A stretch of DNA of 14,978 nt, from NCBI GenBank assembly GCA_913776405.1, contig CAJYOV010000085.1:1-14978 (forward strand), written 5' to 3'. How positions within the stretch are numbered: position 1 is the first letter of the stretch; each line of letters begins with the position of its first letter. The stretch is from Pseudobdellovibrionaceae bacterium (GTDB lineage: Bacteria > Bdellovibrionota > Bdellovibrionia > Bdellovibrionales > JAMPXM01). The notes below the pieces were generated by a model, which did not search any database, had not been told where the DNA came from, and worked only from the letters and a program-made list of their open reading frames with translations. Made by a program: the position numbers and the translations under genes. Positions 1 to 7,866 of this stretch are shown piece by piece.

Positions 1-32
1 AGAAGGCGCTTCACCTTCGCGTTACACTACGA

Positions 33-878
33 CTAAAAACACTCAAACGCACCCAGAGCGCCTTGAGAAGAAGAAGTACAATCCAACTCTTCGCCGTCAC
101 CGCTCGACGTGCCAGATTCGTAGATTCGAATTGCGAAGTAGTCAGGATCGGCGCACATGACGAGGTCCTGCACATTCCAATTTTGGAACGCGTACTTTGC
201 GGCTTCGTAAACGAGGGTCGCCGCAATGCCTTGTCTACGGTGGTTTTCGTCGGTGACGACGATCTGATAACGACCAACGCCCTTCGAGTGGAAGAGGCCG
301 AGACTCGCAACGAGTTTGTTGTTCAGAAACGCGCCGAACCACGCACCTCGCCCCGCCTTGATCATCTCGCGATAGCGATGCGATTGCTGCGTGCTGAAGT
401 CGCGCCATTGAGCTTCGGTTAAGTACGGATCGCCTGTTCTGGTTTGCAGCTCGATATTCTCGTGCCAATCGGCTTCGGCCTGCGGCTCCGCGCCTGATTT
501 CAGCTGTCGAATTTCGATTGCCGAATTGTATTTCTGCGGGCGATAAATCTCGTTCGCTTTCGCGGAGAGAACGGCATTTTTCTCGAGCTTGAAGTTGTGC
601 GCCTCGAACTCGGCGACGTCGCCAATCTCACTTGCGAGTGAATCCCATGCGAACGTTTTGTGTTTGATTCTCGGGTCCGCGAATTCGCGATCGAACGTCG
701 CGACCCACTTCGCGTAATCGCCCTTCACAGGCGCCCGATCAAAAATCAGAAGATTACCCCAGTAAAATCCGGGATTCGTCAGCGTGCGCACGACCGCGTA
801 CTCGCCGCGATCGAGTACTTCACCATCAAATTCGAGAAAAATAAGTTCGGACCGAAACCCGAGCGACTTGATTTCCAT
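33..878 (-). CDS. GNAT-family N-acetyltransferase with atypical C-terminus
   Basis: The protein (281 aa) carries a GNAT fold in its second half, roughly residues 120-255. The acetyl-CoA pyrophosphate-binding loop is visible as HRRQGIAATL (213-222), following the beta-strand RYQIVVTDENH. The later strand and helix read ADPDYFAIRIYES (243-255), as in many GNAT enzymes. The N-terminal half (residues 20-75) includes NPGFYWGNLLIF, which I associate with a subgroup of uncharacterised GNAT proteins. The family moves an acetyl group from acetyl-CoA to an amine; the substrate cannot be read from the sequence. The IYES motif is normally followed by a Gly-Phe turn and a last beta-strand; here it runs into a Ser/Gly/Glu-rich tail of 26 residues with no GF in any frame, so the end may be diverged or rearranged. 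The ATG has only a weak Shine-Dalgarno sequence. Family assignment is secure; the function is unknown. Confidence 0.82.
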   Translation of the reverse strand: MEIKSLGFRSELIFLEFDGEVLDRGEYAVVRTLTNPGFYWGNLLIFDRAPVKGDYAKWVATFDREFADPRIKHKTFAWDSLASEIGDVAEFEAHNFKLEKNAVLSAKANEIYRPQKYNSAIEIRQLKSGAEPQAEADWHENIELQTRTGDPYLTEAQWRDFSTQQSHRYREMIKAGRGAWFGAFLNNKLVASLGLFHSKGVGRYQIVVTDENHRRQGIAATLVYEAAKYAFQNWNVQDLVMCADPDYFAIRIYESGTSSGDGEELDCTSSSQGALGAFECF

Positions 879-946
879 TTCAAGATTTTAGGGTCTCCGC
901 GCCAGGAGATCGAGGAGCAACTGCGATCACTAACGCGAATCGAAGT

Positions 947-975
947 ATTATGTTTCCGACGCACCAATTCGCCAA
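947..975 (-). promoter_or_regulatory. candidate sigma-70 promoter for the GNAT gene
   Basis: On the minus strand TTGGCG (970-975) is followed after a 17-bp spacer by CATAAT (947-952). These match four and five of six positions of the -35 and -10 consensus. Transcription would start near 940 and leave a leader of about 60 nt before the GNAT start codon. This rests on motif matching only. Confidence 0.4.
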
Positions 976-1347
976 CGTTGAAGAATAGCTGCGTCATTTG
1001 CAAGTCCGCTGAAGTGTCGAGAGATTGAGAGAGGCAGATAGCTTCGCTGAATCCGGAGATGCAATGGCAGGCGCAGGAAAAAAAACGGAGATGCGGCGCT
1101 AGATCGGAATGCAGGCTGGACGCGGGCTTTGGCTGCGGCGAAAACGAGTTCGCAAGCAGCGCTAACTGCGGCGTTGTCCGAAGGCTTTCGTCGCGGCCGA
1201 GGCTCGCGGCCAGTCTGTCGCCCGCCTCCGAGCACCGAATTTTCCCGCCCATGATTTCATGCGCATGACGTTCACTCCTCGACGCATGAAATTCACTCAT
1301 CGCGCGCACGAAACCCAAACTCCCCGCCCAAGAAACCAAAGCTTCGA
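976..1347. other. intergenic region without a convincing gene
   Basis: This stretch lies between the GNAT promoter and the nuo terminator. Open frames exist on both strands, but their translations are rich in Arg, Ser and Cys, show no recognisable domain, and lack ribosome binding sites. One of them begins inside the nuo terminator hairpin. Apart from the short direct repeat at 1262-1301 I see nothing assignable. A decayed gene or a small RNA cannot be excluded by eye. Confidence 0.5.
1262..1301. repeat. two 19-bp imperfect direct repeats with 21-bp period
   Basis: Positions 1262-1280 and 1283-1301 share the pattern CGCATGANNTTCACTCNTC, identical at 16 of 19 positions. Their starts are 21 bp apart, two helical turns, so both copies would face the same side of the helix. 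That arrangement would suit a dimeric DNA-binding protein, but no promoter or gene start is clearly next to them. The role is unknown. Confidence 0.4.
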
Positions 1348-1352
1348 AAAAC

Positions 1353-1388
1353 AAAAAGCCCCGGGCCATACCCGAGGCTTTCTTTCTT
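1353..1388 (-). terminator. intrinsic terminator of the nuo operon
   Basis: The arms 1358-1365 and 1371-1378 form an 8-bp GC-rich stem around a 5-nt loop, extended by A-T pairs on both sides. Read on the minus strand, the single imperfect position is a G-U wobble and the stem runs into TTTTTG and more T's. Read on the plus strand the same position would be a C-A mismatch, so the hairpin favours minus-strand transcripts. It lies about 100 bp past the nuoI stop codon, which fits the end of the operon. Confidence 0.8.
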
Positions 1389-1421
1389 TTAAAGGCGAGC
1401 TCCCAGTCGAGAACTCACCGC

Positions 1422-1469
1422 CCGCGATCAGAACCGACCGCGATCAGCCCTGCTCACCGAGAGCAGAGC
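1422..1469. repeat. 10-bp direct repeat and short hairpin downstream of nuoI
   Basis: CCGCGATCAG occurs at 1422-1431 and again at 1438-1447. Directly after it, CTGCTC (1450-1455) and GAGCAG (1461-1466) form a 6-bp stem with a 5-nt loop, just past the nuoI stop codon. There is no T-run, so this is not a terminator by itself. It could protect the mRNA 3' end or simply be chance. Confidence 0.3.
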
Positions 1470-1478
1470 CCATTCCGC

Positions 1479-2003
1479 TTAGATGCCCGCCTTGTGACGG
1501 TCCGTTTCGTCGACGACAGAAACGATGCCGCCTTTCAATGATGGTCGGTACGCAAGTTCTTTAAGATCGTAGACGAAGTTTGCGCCGTTGACGGCAGGAC
1601 GCTGCCACTCTGGACCCATGCGGATCGCATCGACAGGGCACGCCTCTTCGCAGAAACCGCAGAAGACACAACGGAGCATGTCAATCTCATAAGAGATCGG
1701 AAATTTCTCGACGGTTGGATCTTCGTGCTCGGCCGCTTTGATCGTGATGCATTCTGCTGGACAGTTCGTCGCGCAAAGCATGCAAGCTGTGCAACGGATC
1801 GAGCCGTCTTTTTTCACGGTGAGAACGTGGTTCCCTTTGAAGCGCGGTGAATACTCGTGCTTCTGCTCCGGGTAGTTCAACGTAATCATCTGCTTTTTGT
1901 TCGCCAGGTTCTTAACCATCTTCACGAAGGTCCAACCGAGACCTTGGAAGATCGCCGGCAAGTACCACTTCGAGAGCTCTGTTCGCTTCTGAACTAAACT
2001 CAT
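1479..2003 (-). CDS. nuoI: NADH-quinone oxidoreductase subunit I (NuoI)
   Basis: NuoI (174 aa) is the ferredoxin-like subunit of complex I that carries clusters N6a and N6b and relays electrons from NuoG to NuoB. Both 4Fe-4S motifs are complete. The first is CTACMLCATNCP (Cys 71, 74, 77, 81) and the second CVFCGFCEEACP (Cys 112, 115, 118, 122). The N-terminal 35 residues look amphipathic, as expected for the part of NuoI that lies against the membrane arm. The ATG overlaps the nuoG stop by four bases (ATGA), which suggests translational coupling, and a GAGAGG ribosome binding site precedes it. It is the last gene of the operon. In most nuo operons nuoH lies between nuoG and nuoI; here it is absent. 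Length and motifs are normal for the family. Confidence 0.96.
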   Translation of the reverse strand: MSLVQKRTELSKWYLPAIFQGLGWTFVKMVKNLANKKQMITLNYPEQKHEYSPRFKGNHVLTVKKDGSIRCTACMLCATNCPAECITIKAAEHEDPTVEKFPISYEIDMLRCVFCGFCEEACPVDAIRMGPEWQRPAVNGANFVYDLKELAYRPSLKGGIVSVVDETDRHKAGI

Positions 2004-3589
2004 AATGTACCTCTCACCATAGTGAACTCGTTGTGGACGCGGCCCAAGCCGACTTGGTTGTACGTATCATCTGCCGGAAGTTCTTCGCCCTTCATAAGTG
2101 CAACGACTTCAACCAGCGACAATGCATTCGGAACAACCGTGAGACCTTTGTGAACTTTCTGAGCGATGCCCGCGTAGTTCACGTAAGTTCCAGTTTTTTC
2201 AACGTACGTCTTCAAAGGAATCAAAGTGACGTCACCCGTGAGAGCTTCGAGCTGATCGTTTTTGCCCGCTTGGAGCCAAACGAGTTTCGATGCTTTCGAG
2301 AGTTCCATGATCTTCGCTTTGAGATCTGGGAAGACAGCCTGGTTTTCTGGGCCTGCAACAACGACCGTTTTGATCGCGCCTGTTTGAAGACCTTCAGCAA
2401 GTTCGCGCCACTGAGCCGTGAAGCCCTGTTTCGCCATCTCTGCGAGAAGACCTTTTGTGTTCGGGTTCTTGTCGCCACGAGCGAGAAGGCCGTCAAACGA
2501 GTCGAAGGTTTCAGGGTTGTTGATCCAGTGGAACACGCGATCTGTGCCGACTTCGTTTTTGAAGTACGACAAGAGAGCTTCGTATTCTTCGTTCATGTAT
2601 TGGCCGGTGACAACGAGAGCAACCGATTTGCCTGCACCTTTGAGTGCTTCGCCCGCTTTGCGAGCTGCAAGTTTCGGCGCGATCCACTCACCGCGACCGT
2701 TCGAAACAACACGCGCGTCGAGAAGACGAGCTTCTTTGTTTACGAACTTGTAAGCGTCGCGACCCGTGTCGGTCATCCAGTAGCCGTTGATGTCTTTGTT
2801 ATAGCGAGGCTTGATACGGAAGAGACCTTCCTTGTTGTAGAACACGCGAGTGTTGCAACCTGTCGAGCAACCTGTGCAGATCGAGTTGTGTTCTTTCAAG
2901 AACCAAACGCGCTGACGGAAGCGGAAGTCTTTCGATGTCAGTGCACCGACCGGGCAAATATCGACCGTGTTCAACGAGTAGTTGTTGTCGAGCGGTTTGC
3001 CCTCGAACGTGCCGATTTCGGCGCGATCGCCGCGATTGAAGATACCGAGTTCGTTCGTCTTCGAGACTTCGTCGGTGAAGCGAACACAACGCGAGCAAAG
3101 GATGCAGCGTTCAGAGTCGAGAACGACTCGTGGGCCGAGGTCGACAACTTTGTGTTTCTTTACTTTCTTCTCAGCCATCTCCGGCGTGTATTTGCCGTAC
3201 GCCATGTACTGATCTTGAAGACCGCACTCACCGGCCTGGTCACAGATCGGACAATCGAGAGGGTGATTGATCAAGTGGAAGTCGAGACCCCATTTTACGG
3301 CGTCTTTTACCTTCTCGCTCTCGTTGTTCACTTTCATGCCGTCCGTAACCGCTGTGTTACATGCGATTTGGAGACGTGGGTTGCCTTCGATCTCAACCAT
3401 ACAAAGACGACAAACGCCCGCGACCGAAAGGCCTGGGTGCCAGCAGTAGTGAGCGATGCTCATTCCGTGCTGTGAGTAGGCTTCGATGATCGAAGTGCCT
3501 TCTTTGACTTCAACTTCTTTGCCGTTGATCGTCATCTTCAGCATCTTTGGTTCAGTAGCTGGAGCAGCGGTGTTGTTTGATTCAGGCAT
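2000..3589 (-). CDS. nuoG: NADH-quinone oxidoreductase subunit G (NuoG), short form
   Basis: NuoG (529 aa) is the large iron-sulfur subunit of the NADH-dehydrogenase module. The N-terminal ferredoxin domain holds the 2Fe-2S N1b ligands Cys 49, 60, 63 and 77. The His-Cys3 motif HPLDCPICDQAGEC gives N5 (His 109, Cys 113, 116, 122). Cys 162, 165, 168 and 212 give N4. A further CTGCSTGC (Cys 238, 241, 245) resembles three of the four N7 ligands, but the expected fourth Cys, in the E. coli-like CDRGR position, is Thr 273 (WMTDTGR). The molybdopterin-oxidoreductase-like domain after about residue 220 is much shorter than in E. coli NuoG (about 900 aa), although the gene shows no frameshift. The 16 residues before MLKMTINGKEV look like a variable extension. 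The start overlaps the nuoF stop (TAATG). Confidence 0.95.
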   Translation of the reverse strand: MPESNNTAAPATEPKMLKMTINGKEVEVKEGTSIIEAYSQHGMSIAHYCWHPGLSVAGVCRLCMVEIEGNPRLQIACNTAVTDGMKVNNESEKVKDAVKWGLDFHLINHPLDCPICDQAGECGLQDQYMAYGKYTPEMAEKKVKKHKVVDLGPRVVLDSERCILCSRCVRFTDEVSKTNELGIFNRGDRAEIGTFEGKPLDNNYSLNTVDICPVGALTSKDFRFRQRVWFLKEHNSICTGCSTGCNTRVFYNKEGLFRIKPRYNKDINGYWMTDTGRDAYKFVNKEARLLDARVVSNGRGEWIAPKLAARKAGEALKGAGKSVALVVTGQYMNEEYEALLSYFKNEVGTDRVFHWINNPETFDSFDGLLARGDKNPNTKGLLAEMAKQGFTAQWRELAEGLQTGAIKTVVVAGPENQAVFPDLKAKIMELSKASKLVWLQAGKNDQLEALTGDVTLIPLKTYVEKTGTYVNYAGIAQKVHKGLTVVPNALSLVEVVALMKGEELPADDTYNQVGLGRVHNEFTMVRGTL

Positions 3590-4902
3590 TAGTGCGCTCC
3601 CATCTCAGATGGATTCAGCTGGGCGTAAATCTGCGTGCCCTTCACTTTCGATTTCTTTTCTTTGATGAAATACTCGAACTCTTCACGATACTTCGTGACG
3701 AAGCTCAAAACTGGAAGTGCAGCCGCATCTGAAAGCGCGCAAATCGTGCGACCTTTCATATTGTCCGCGATCTTCAAGAGAAGATCGACGTCGCCAGGCT
3801 TGCCGTTTCCATGAACGATGCCGTGAACGATCTTTTGAACCCAGCCCGTCCCTTCGCGGCACGGTGTACACTGACCGCACGATTCGTGATGGTAGAAATG
3901 CGTAATCGTCGAAAGAACGTCGACCATGCAGTACGAGTCGTCGATCACGATGATCGCGCCCGAACCCAACATCGAACCTTTCGCCGCCATGTTTTCGTAA
4001 TCAAGAGTGGCGTCCATGCATTCTTCAGCCGAAAGAATCGGAGCCGATGATCCACCTGGGATGACGCCCTTCAACTTACGACCCGGAAGAAGGCCGCCGC
4101 ATTCGTTATTGATGAAGTCCATGAGCTTGTAGCCGAGTGGAACTTCGTAAGTACCTGGTTTTTGAACCGCACCCGAGAGCGAGAAAAGTTTCGTGCCCGC
4201 TGATTTCTCGGTGCCGTACTTGCGGTAGCCTTGGCCACCATCGCGAATGATGTTGACGACTGCAGCCAACGTTTCGACGTTGTTCACGATCGTTGGTTTT
4301 TTCAAGTAACCCTGAACCGCAGGGAATGGCGGCTTCAACTTCGGCTGACCTTTGAAACCTTCGAGTGACGAGATCAAGCCGGTTTCTTCACCGCAGATGT
4401 ACGCGCCAGCACCCAAGTAAAGATCGAGTTCGACGTCAACGCCCGAACCCAAGATATTCTTACCGATGTAGCCGGCTTTTTTCGCTTCAGCGATCGCTTC
4501 TTCGAGGATCGCGGCCGGGCCCATGTATTCTCCGCGGATGTAGATGTATGCTTTTTTCGCGCCCACTGCATAAGCCGAAATAATCATACCCTCGATCAGC
4601 TGATGCGGAGCTTTTTCCATCATCACGCGATCTTTGAATGTGCCTGGCTCTGATTCGTCGGCGTTACAGAGAAGGTAGCGAGGCTCGCCGTTTTTCGGGA
4701 GGAAGCCCCACTTCATTCCAGTTGGGAAGCCCGCACCACCGCGACCGCGAAGACCTGAAGCCTTCACTTCGTCGATGATTTGCTGAGGCTGCATCTTCAA
4801 TGCTTTTTCGAGCATCGCGTAGCCGCCGTTCGCTTTGTAACCCGCAAGACCGCGGTACTCAGGCTTGTGATAATGCTCAGAAAGATATTTGACCTCTGCC
4901 AT
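3589..4902 (-). CDS. nuoF: NADH-quinone oxidoreductase subunit F (NuoF)
   Basis: NuoF (437 aa) binds NADH and FMN and starts the electron path of complex I. The glycine-rich stretch GLRGRGGAGFPTG (50-62) and NADESEPGTFKDR (80-92) are the family's FMN/NADH-binding signatures. CGEETGLISSLEG (170-182) completes the nucleotide site. The N3 4Fe-4S cluster ligands are seen in ESCGQCTPCREG (Cys 342, 345, 348) with Cys 388 in RTICALSDAA. The length is typical. The start codon overlaps the nuoE stop by one base and has an AAGGCGG ribosome binding site inside the nuoE end, so translation is probably coupled. The protein works in the cytoplasm with NuoE and NuoG. I see no missing residue. Confidence 0.97.
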   Translation of the reverse strand: MAEVKYLSEHYHKPEYRGLAGYKANGGYAMLEKALKMQPQQIIDEVKASGLRGRGGAGFPTGMKWGFLPKNGEPRYLLCNADESEPGTFKDRVMMEKAPHQLIEGMIISAYAVGAKKAYIYIRGEYMGPAAILEEAIAEAKKAGYIGKNILGSGVDVELDLYLGAGAYICGEETGLISSLEGFKGQPKLKPPFPAVQGYLKKPTIVNNVETLAAVVNIIRDGGQGYRKYGTEKSAGTKLFSLSGAVQKPGTYEVPLGYKLMDFINNECGGLLPGRKLKGVIPGGSSAPILSAEECMDATLDYENMAAKGSMLGSGAIIVIDDSYCMVDVLSTITHFYHHESCGQCTPCREGTGWVQKIVHGIVHGNGKPGDVDLLLKIADNMKGRTICALSDAAALPVLSFVTKYREEFEYFIKEKKSKVKGTQIYAQLNPSEMGAH

Positions 4903-5396
4903 TACTTACCGCCTTTCGCGCGAAGATCGCGAACGAGCTTAAGACCTTTTTCTGTGTTCAAGGATTCAGTGTAAGGGTCGCGGTTGATCTGAAGCATCGG
5001 CGCCGTATCGCATGAACCGAGGCATTCAACTTTCGAGAACGTGAACAAGCCATCTGGTGAAACATCGCCAAGCTTCTTGCAGCCGGCTTCTTTCATCATC
5101 GCGTCTGTGAGTTCACGGCCGCCGAGCATGCCGCACGTAAGCGTGCAGCAAACCTGGACGTGGTATTTACCGACAGGCTTCTGGTTGAACATCGTATAGA
5201 ACGTCGAAACTTCGTCGATCTGCGCTGCCGGAATATCCATCAGTTGCGAAAGATGCTCGATGACTTCCGGAGAAACCCAACCGCCGTTTTCGTCTTGTGC
5301 ACGATACAGACAACGAATGATCGCGGACTGTTTCGATTCGTAGCGAGCGAGTTCGCTCTTTACGTATGCTTTGCCTTCTTCTGAGAGTTGAAACAT
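4902..5396 (-). CDS. nuoE: NADH-quinone oxidoreductase subunit E (NuoE)
   Basis: NuoE (164 aa from the chosen start) is the thioredoxin-fold 2Fe-2S subunit carrying N1a, next to FMN in NuoF. The ligands are Cys 83 and 88 (VCCTLTCGMLGG) and Cys 125 and 129 (ECLGSCDTAP), with the family's spacing. I chose the ATG at 5394-5396 because AAGGAAA precedes it (minus strand of 5405-5411). From this Met the protein begins MFQLSEEG, like other NuoE proteins. The frame is open upstream as far as the nuoCD stop, and a TTG at 5448-5450 would add 18 residues. Those residues come from a 12-bp repeat and are not typical of the family, so I judge them untranslated. Confidence 0.94.
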   Translation of the reverse strand: MFQLSEEGKAYVKSELARYESKQSAIIRCLYRAQDENGGWVSPEVIEHLSQLMDIPAAQIDEVSTFYTMFNQKPVGKYHVQVCCTLTCGMLGGRELTDAMMKEAGCKKLGDVSPDGLFTFSKVECLGSCDTAPMLQINRDPYTESLNTEKGLKLVRDLRAKGGK

Positions 5397-5411
5397 GGAT
5401 GCGCTTTCCTT

Positions 5412-5459
5412 CAATTTTCTGAGCAATATTCTGGGCAGTATGCTTGGCAAAATTCCTGG
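5412..5459 (-). repeat. four tandem 12-bp degenerate repeats between nuoCD and nuoE
   Basis: Read on the minus strand, four consecutive 12-base units fill 5459 down to 5412: CCAGGAATTTTG, CCAAGCATACTG, CCCAGAATATTG and CTCAGAAAATTG. Five of twelve positions are invariant (C1, G5, A7, T11, G12) and most others agree in three of four units. The array lies directly upstream of the nuoE ribosome binding site. In the nuoE frame it would read as P-x-I-L repeats. Its origin could be replication slippage; its effect on nuoE expression is unknown. Confidence 0.6.
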
Positions 5460-5474
5460 CGATAAACGGGGCTC

Positions 5475-7178
5475 TTAGCGATCGAGTTCACCGGCGATCA
5501 AATTCATCGAACCGAGAATCGAAATCACGTCCGACAAAAGACCGCCCGTGATTTGCTCTGGGAATGATTGGTAGATCGCGAAGCACGGTGGACGAACACG
5601 CAAACGGTGCGGACGACCCGAGCCATCGCTCACAAGGTAGAAGCCGAGTTCGCCGTTTGCTGCTTCAGTCGCATCGTAGATATCGCCAACCGGCGGACGA
5701 AGACCTTTGATGACCAACATGAAGTGGTTCATGAGACCTTCGATGTTGCCGTAGACGTCTTTCTTCTCTGGAAGAACGATGCCTTTGTCGCGAATCGTGA
5801 AGTCGCCTTCTGGAACGTTTTTGCAAACTTGCTCAACGATCTTGAGAGACTGGCGCATTTCAGCGACGCGAACGAGGTAACGATCGTAGCAATCACCTGT
5901 CGAACCGACTGGTACGTCGAAATCGAGCTGATCGTACATATAATAAGGTTGAGCTTTACGAAGATCGAGACCGACACCCGTTGCGCGAAGAAGTGGACCT
6001 GTGTAGCCCCACTGGATCGCGTCTTCAGCTGAGATCGCGCCTACGTTTTGCGTGCGTTGGATCCAGATCTTGTTGTTCGTGATCAGGCCTTCGACGTCAT
6101 CGATCCCTTGGCGAATACGCTTACAAGTTTCGAGAACGTCGTCGAACCAGCCCGGAGGTGCGTCTTGAGCCATACCGCCGATACGCGTGAGGGAAACCGT
6201 GAGGCGTGCGCCGCAAAGTTTCTCGAACAAGTTGTAGACCTGTTCACGGTACGTGAAGAGCTGGAAGAACGCTGTCAGGGCACCAAGGTCAACGCAGTTT
6301 GCACCGATACAAACGAAGTGGTCGATGATACGCGAAAGTTCCGCGAGGATGATGCGCATCGCTTGCGCTTTCTGCGGAATTTCGACGCCCAAGAGACGCT
6401 CGACTGTTTTGCAATAACCGACGTTGTTCATCGGTGCTGAACAGTAATTCAAACGATCTGTGTAAGGGATCACCTGGTTGTACGGGTGAGTCTCAGCCAT
6501 TTTCTCGAAGCAACGGTGGAGGAAGCCGAGTTCAACGTTCGCGCGCGCGATCGTTTCACCGTCGAGTTCTGCCATCACGCGGAGTGTACCGTGAGTCGAC
6601 GGGTGCGACGGACCAATGTTCAATGGAACGAGGTTGTGCCCTTTCGCGTCCGGAAGCAGGTGCGAGTACGATGGATCGAAGTGAAGAGGCAACGCCGATG
6701 AGCAGTGCTGCTGACGATCGGCATCGTAGTCTTTACGAAGCGGATGGCCCTGAAACTCGTGGTGCGTGAGCAAACGAATCAAATTCGGGTGACCCGCAAA
6801 CTTGATACCGAACATGTCCCAAGCTTCGCGCTCGAACCAGTTCGCTGACCGCCAAACCGAAGTTGCCGTGTCGACAGCCTCACCTTCTGAGAGTTGAACT
6901 TTCAAACGCAGGCGTTGGAACGTGCGTGTCGAGAAGAGATGGTAAACGACTTCGAACGGCTTCGGGCGCTCTGGATAATGAGCGCCGCAAAGATCCATCA
7001 GGATATCGAAGCGGCCTGTCTCTTTGAAGAAACGAAGAACAGCTACGATGTCGTCTTTCGGGACTTCGATGACGTCGTCGCGAACCGCTGTCGAGTAGAA
7101 TTTGTAGTTCGCAAAACGCTCGCGGCTAACCGGAGATTGCGAAAGATCACTGCGAAGAGACTCAAGTGTGTTTGACAT
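5475..7178 (-). CDS. nuoCD: NADH-quinone oxidoreductase fused subunits C/D (NuoCD)
   Basis: This single 567-aa chain joins NuoC and NuoD, as in E. coli and several other bacteria. Residues 1 to about 150 are the NuoC (30-kDa) domain, with the signature around WFEREAWDMFGIKFAGHPNLIR (114-135). A short linker leads to the NuoD (49-kDa) domain from about residue 180, beginning with NIGPSHPSTHG (187-197) and ending in the classic GELDR. NuoD forms the quinone-binding cavity together with NuoB. His 196 and Tyr 245 (TDRLNYCSAP) probably correspond to the quinone-contacting His and Tyr known from Thermus Nqo4. No internal stop or frameshift is seen. The ATG is preceded by GAAGGAA and lies 18 bp past nuoB; the gap to the nuoE start is about 78 bp, the largest in the operon. 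Confidence 0.96.
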   Translation of the reverse strand: MSNTLESLRSDLSQSPVSRERFANYKFYSTAVRDDVIEVPKDDIVAVLRFFKETGRFDILMDLCGAHYPERPKPFEVVYHLFSTRTFQRLRLKVQLSEGEAVDTATSVWRSANWFEREAWDMFGIKFAGHPNLIRLLTHHEFQGHPLRKDYDADRQQHCSSALPLHFDPSYSHLLPDAKGHNLVPLNIGPSHPSTHGTLRVMAELDGETIARANVELGFLHRCFEKMAETHPYNQVIPYTDRLNYCSAPMNNVGYCKTVERLLGVEIPQKAQAMRIILAELSRIIDHFVCIGANCVDLGALTAFFQLFTYREQVYNLFEKLCGARLTVSLTRIGGMAQDAPPGWFDDVLETCKRIRQGIDDVEGLITNNKIWIQRTQNVGAISAEDAIQWGYTGPLLRATGVGLDLRKAQPYYMYDQLDFDVPVGSTGDCYDRYLVRVAEMRQSLKIVEQVCKNVPEGDFTIRDKGIVLPEKKDVYGNIEGLMNHFMLVIKGLRPPVGDIYDATEAANGELGFYLVSDGSGRPHRLRVRPPCFAIYQSFPEQITGGLLSDVISILGSMNLIAGELDR

Positions 7179-7196
7179 GAAAAGCAGTTCCTTCGG

Positions 7197-7796
7197 TTAC
7201 TTTACAACCAGTTGATCGACCGGCTTCAACCAAGATGGACGAACCCAGTTTTCAGCCCATGGGCGTGGCGTGTTTGTCGCGATCATGCGTTGAAGAGTCA
7301 TGACGCCGTCGAGAACGGCTTCCGGAGTCGGAGGGCAGCCTGGAACGAAAACATCGACAGGCACAACTTTGTCGATGCCTTGAAGAACGTGATACGCGCG
7401 GTAGAAACCACCCGACGATGCACAAGCACCCATCGAGATCACGTACTTCGGTTCAAGCATTTGCTCGTAGATGTGAACGAGGACAGGCGCCATTTTTTCT
7501 GTGATCGTGCCCGCAACAACAAGCATGTCCGCCTGGCGCGGAGAGAAGCGAACAACTTCGGCGCCGAAGCGCGCGAGATCATACTTAGGGCCCATGACCG
7601 ACATCAGTTCGATACCGCAACAAGCTGTACCGTAAGGCATTGGCCACATCGAGTTTTTGCGACCCCATGCGATGATCGATTCGAGACGTGTTGTAAACGC
7701 GAACGACTTAGACGCCTCGATGAGGTTTGCGTCAGACGCGCTTGTTGCCGTCGCGAGTGTTGGCGCGGGATTCGTTGGATGAAGTGGATTCGACAT
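7197..7796 (-). CDS. nuoB: NADH-quinone oxidoreductase subunit B (NuoB)
   Basis: NuoB (199 aa) carries cluster N2, the last iron-sulfur centre before quinone. The tandem-cysteine motif ACCGIE (Cys 59, 60) plus Cys 125 ([10 protein letters not shown]) and Cys 154 ([10 protein letters not shown]) give the full ligand set. About 30 Ala/Thr/Pro/Ser-rich residues precede the conserved core and are probably a flexible tail. A GAAGGG ribosome binding site stands upstream of the ATG. It is the first gene of the operon; nuoA, which usually precedes nuoB, is not found before it. Candidate promoter elements lie 70-100 bp upstream. Confidence 0.97.
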   Translation of the reverse strand: MSNPLHPTNPAPTLATATSASDANLIEASKSFAFTTRLESIIAWGRKNSMWPMPYGTACCGIELMSVMGPKYDLARFGAEVVRFSPRQADMLVVAGTITEKMAPVLVHIYEQMLEPKYVISMGACASSGGFYRAYHVLQGIDKVVPVDVFVPGCPPTPEAVLDGVMTLQRMIATNTPRPWAENWVRPSWLKPVDQLVVK

Positions 7797-7866
7797 GTGA
7801 TGCGCACCCTTCGGTTCGAAAAGCGATTAGAAAATCCGCAAGTTATGATGATCGTTCGTACCATGA

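Noticed and set aside
779..1369. 196-codon minus-strand frame spanning the GNAT start and the intergenic region
   Set aside because: It would start inside the nuo terminator hairpin, overlaps the better-supported GNAT gene, and its translation looks random.
2033..3475. 480-codon open frame on the plus strand opposite nuoG
   Set aside because: It is fully antisense to a gene with clear domains and Fe-S motifs, its translation is rich in Arg, Val, Phe and Cys with no domain, and similar long antisense frames occur opposite nuoB and nuoCD. Codon bias of the real genes explains them.
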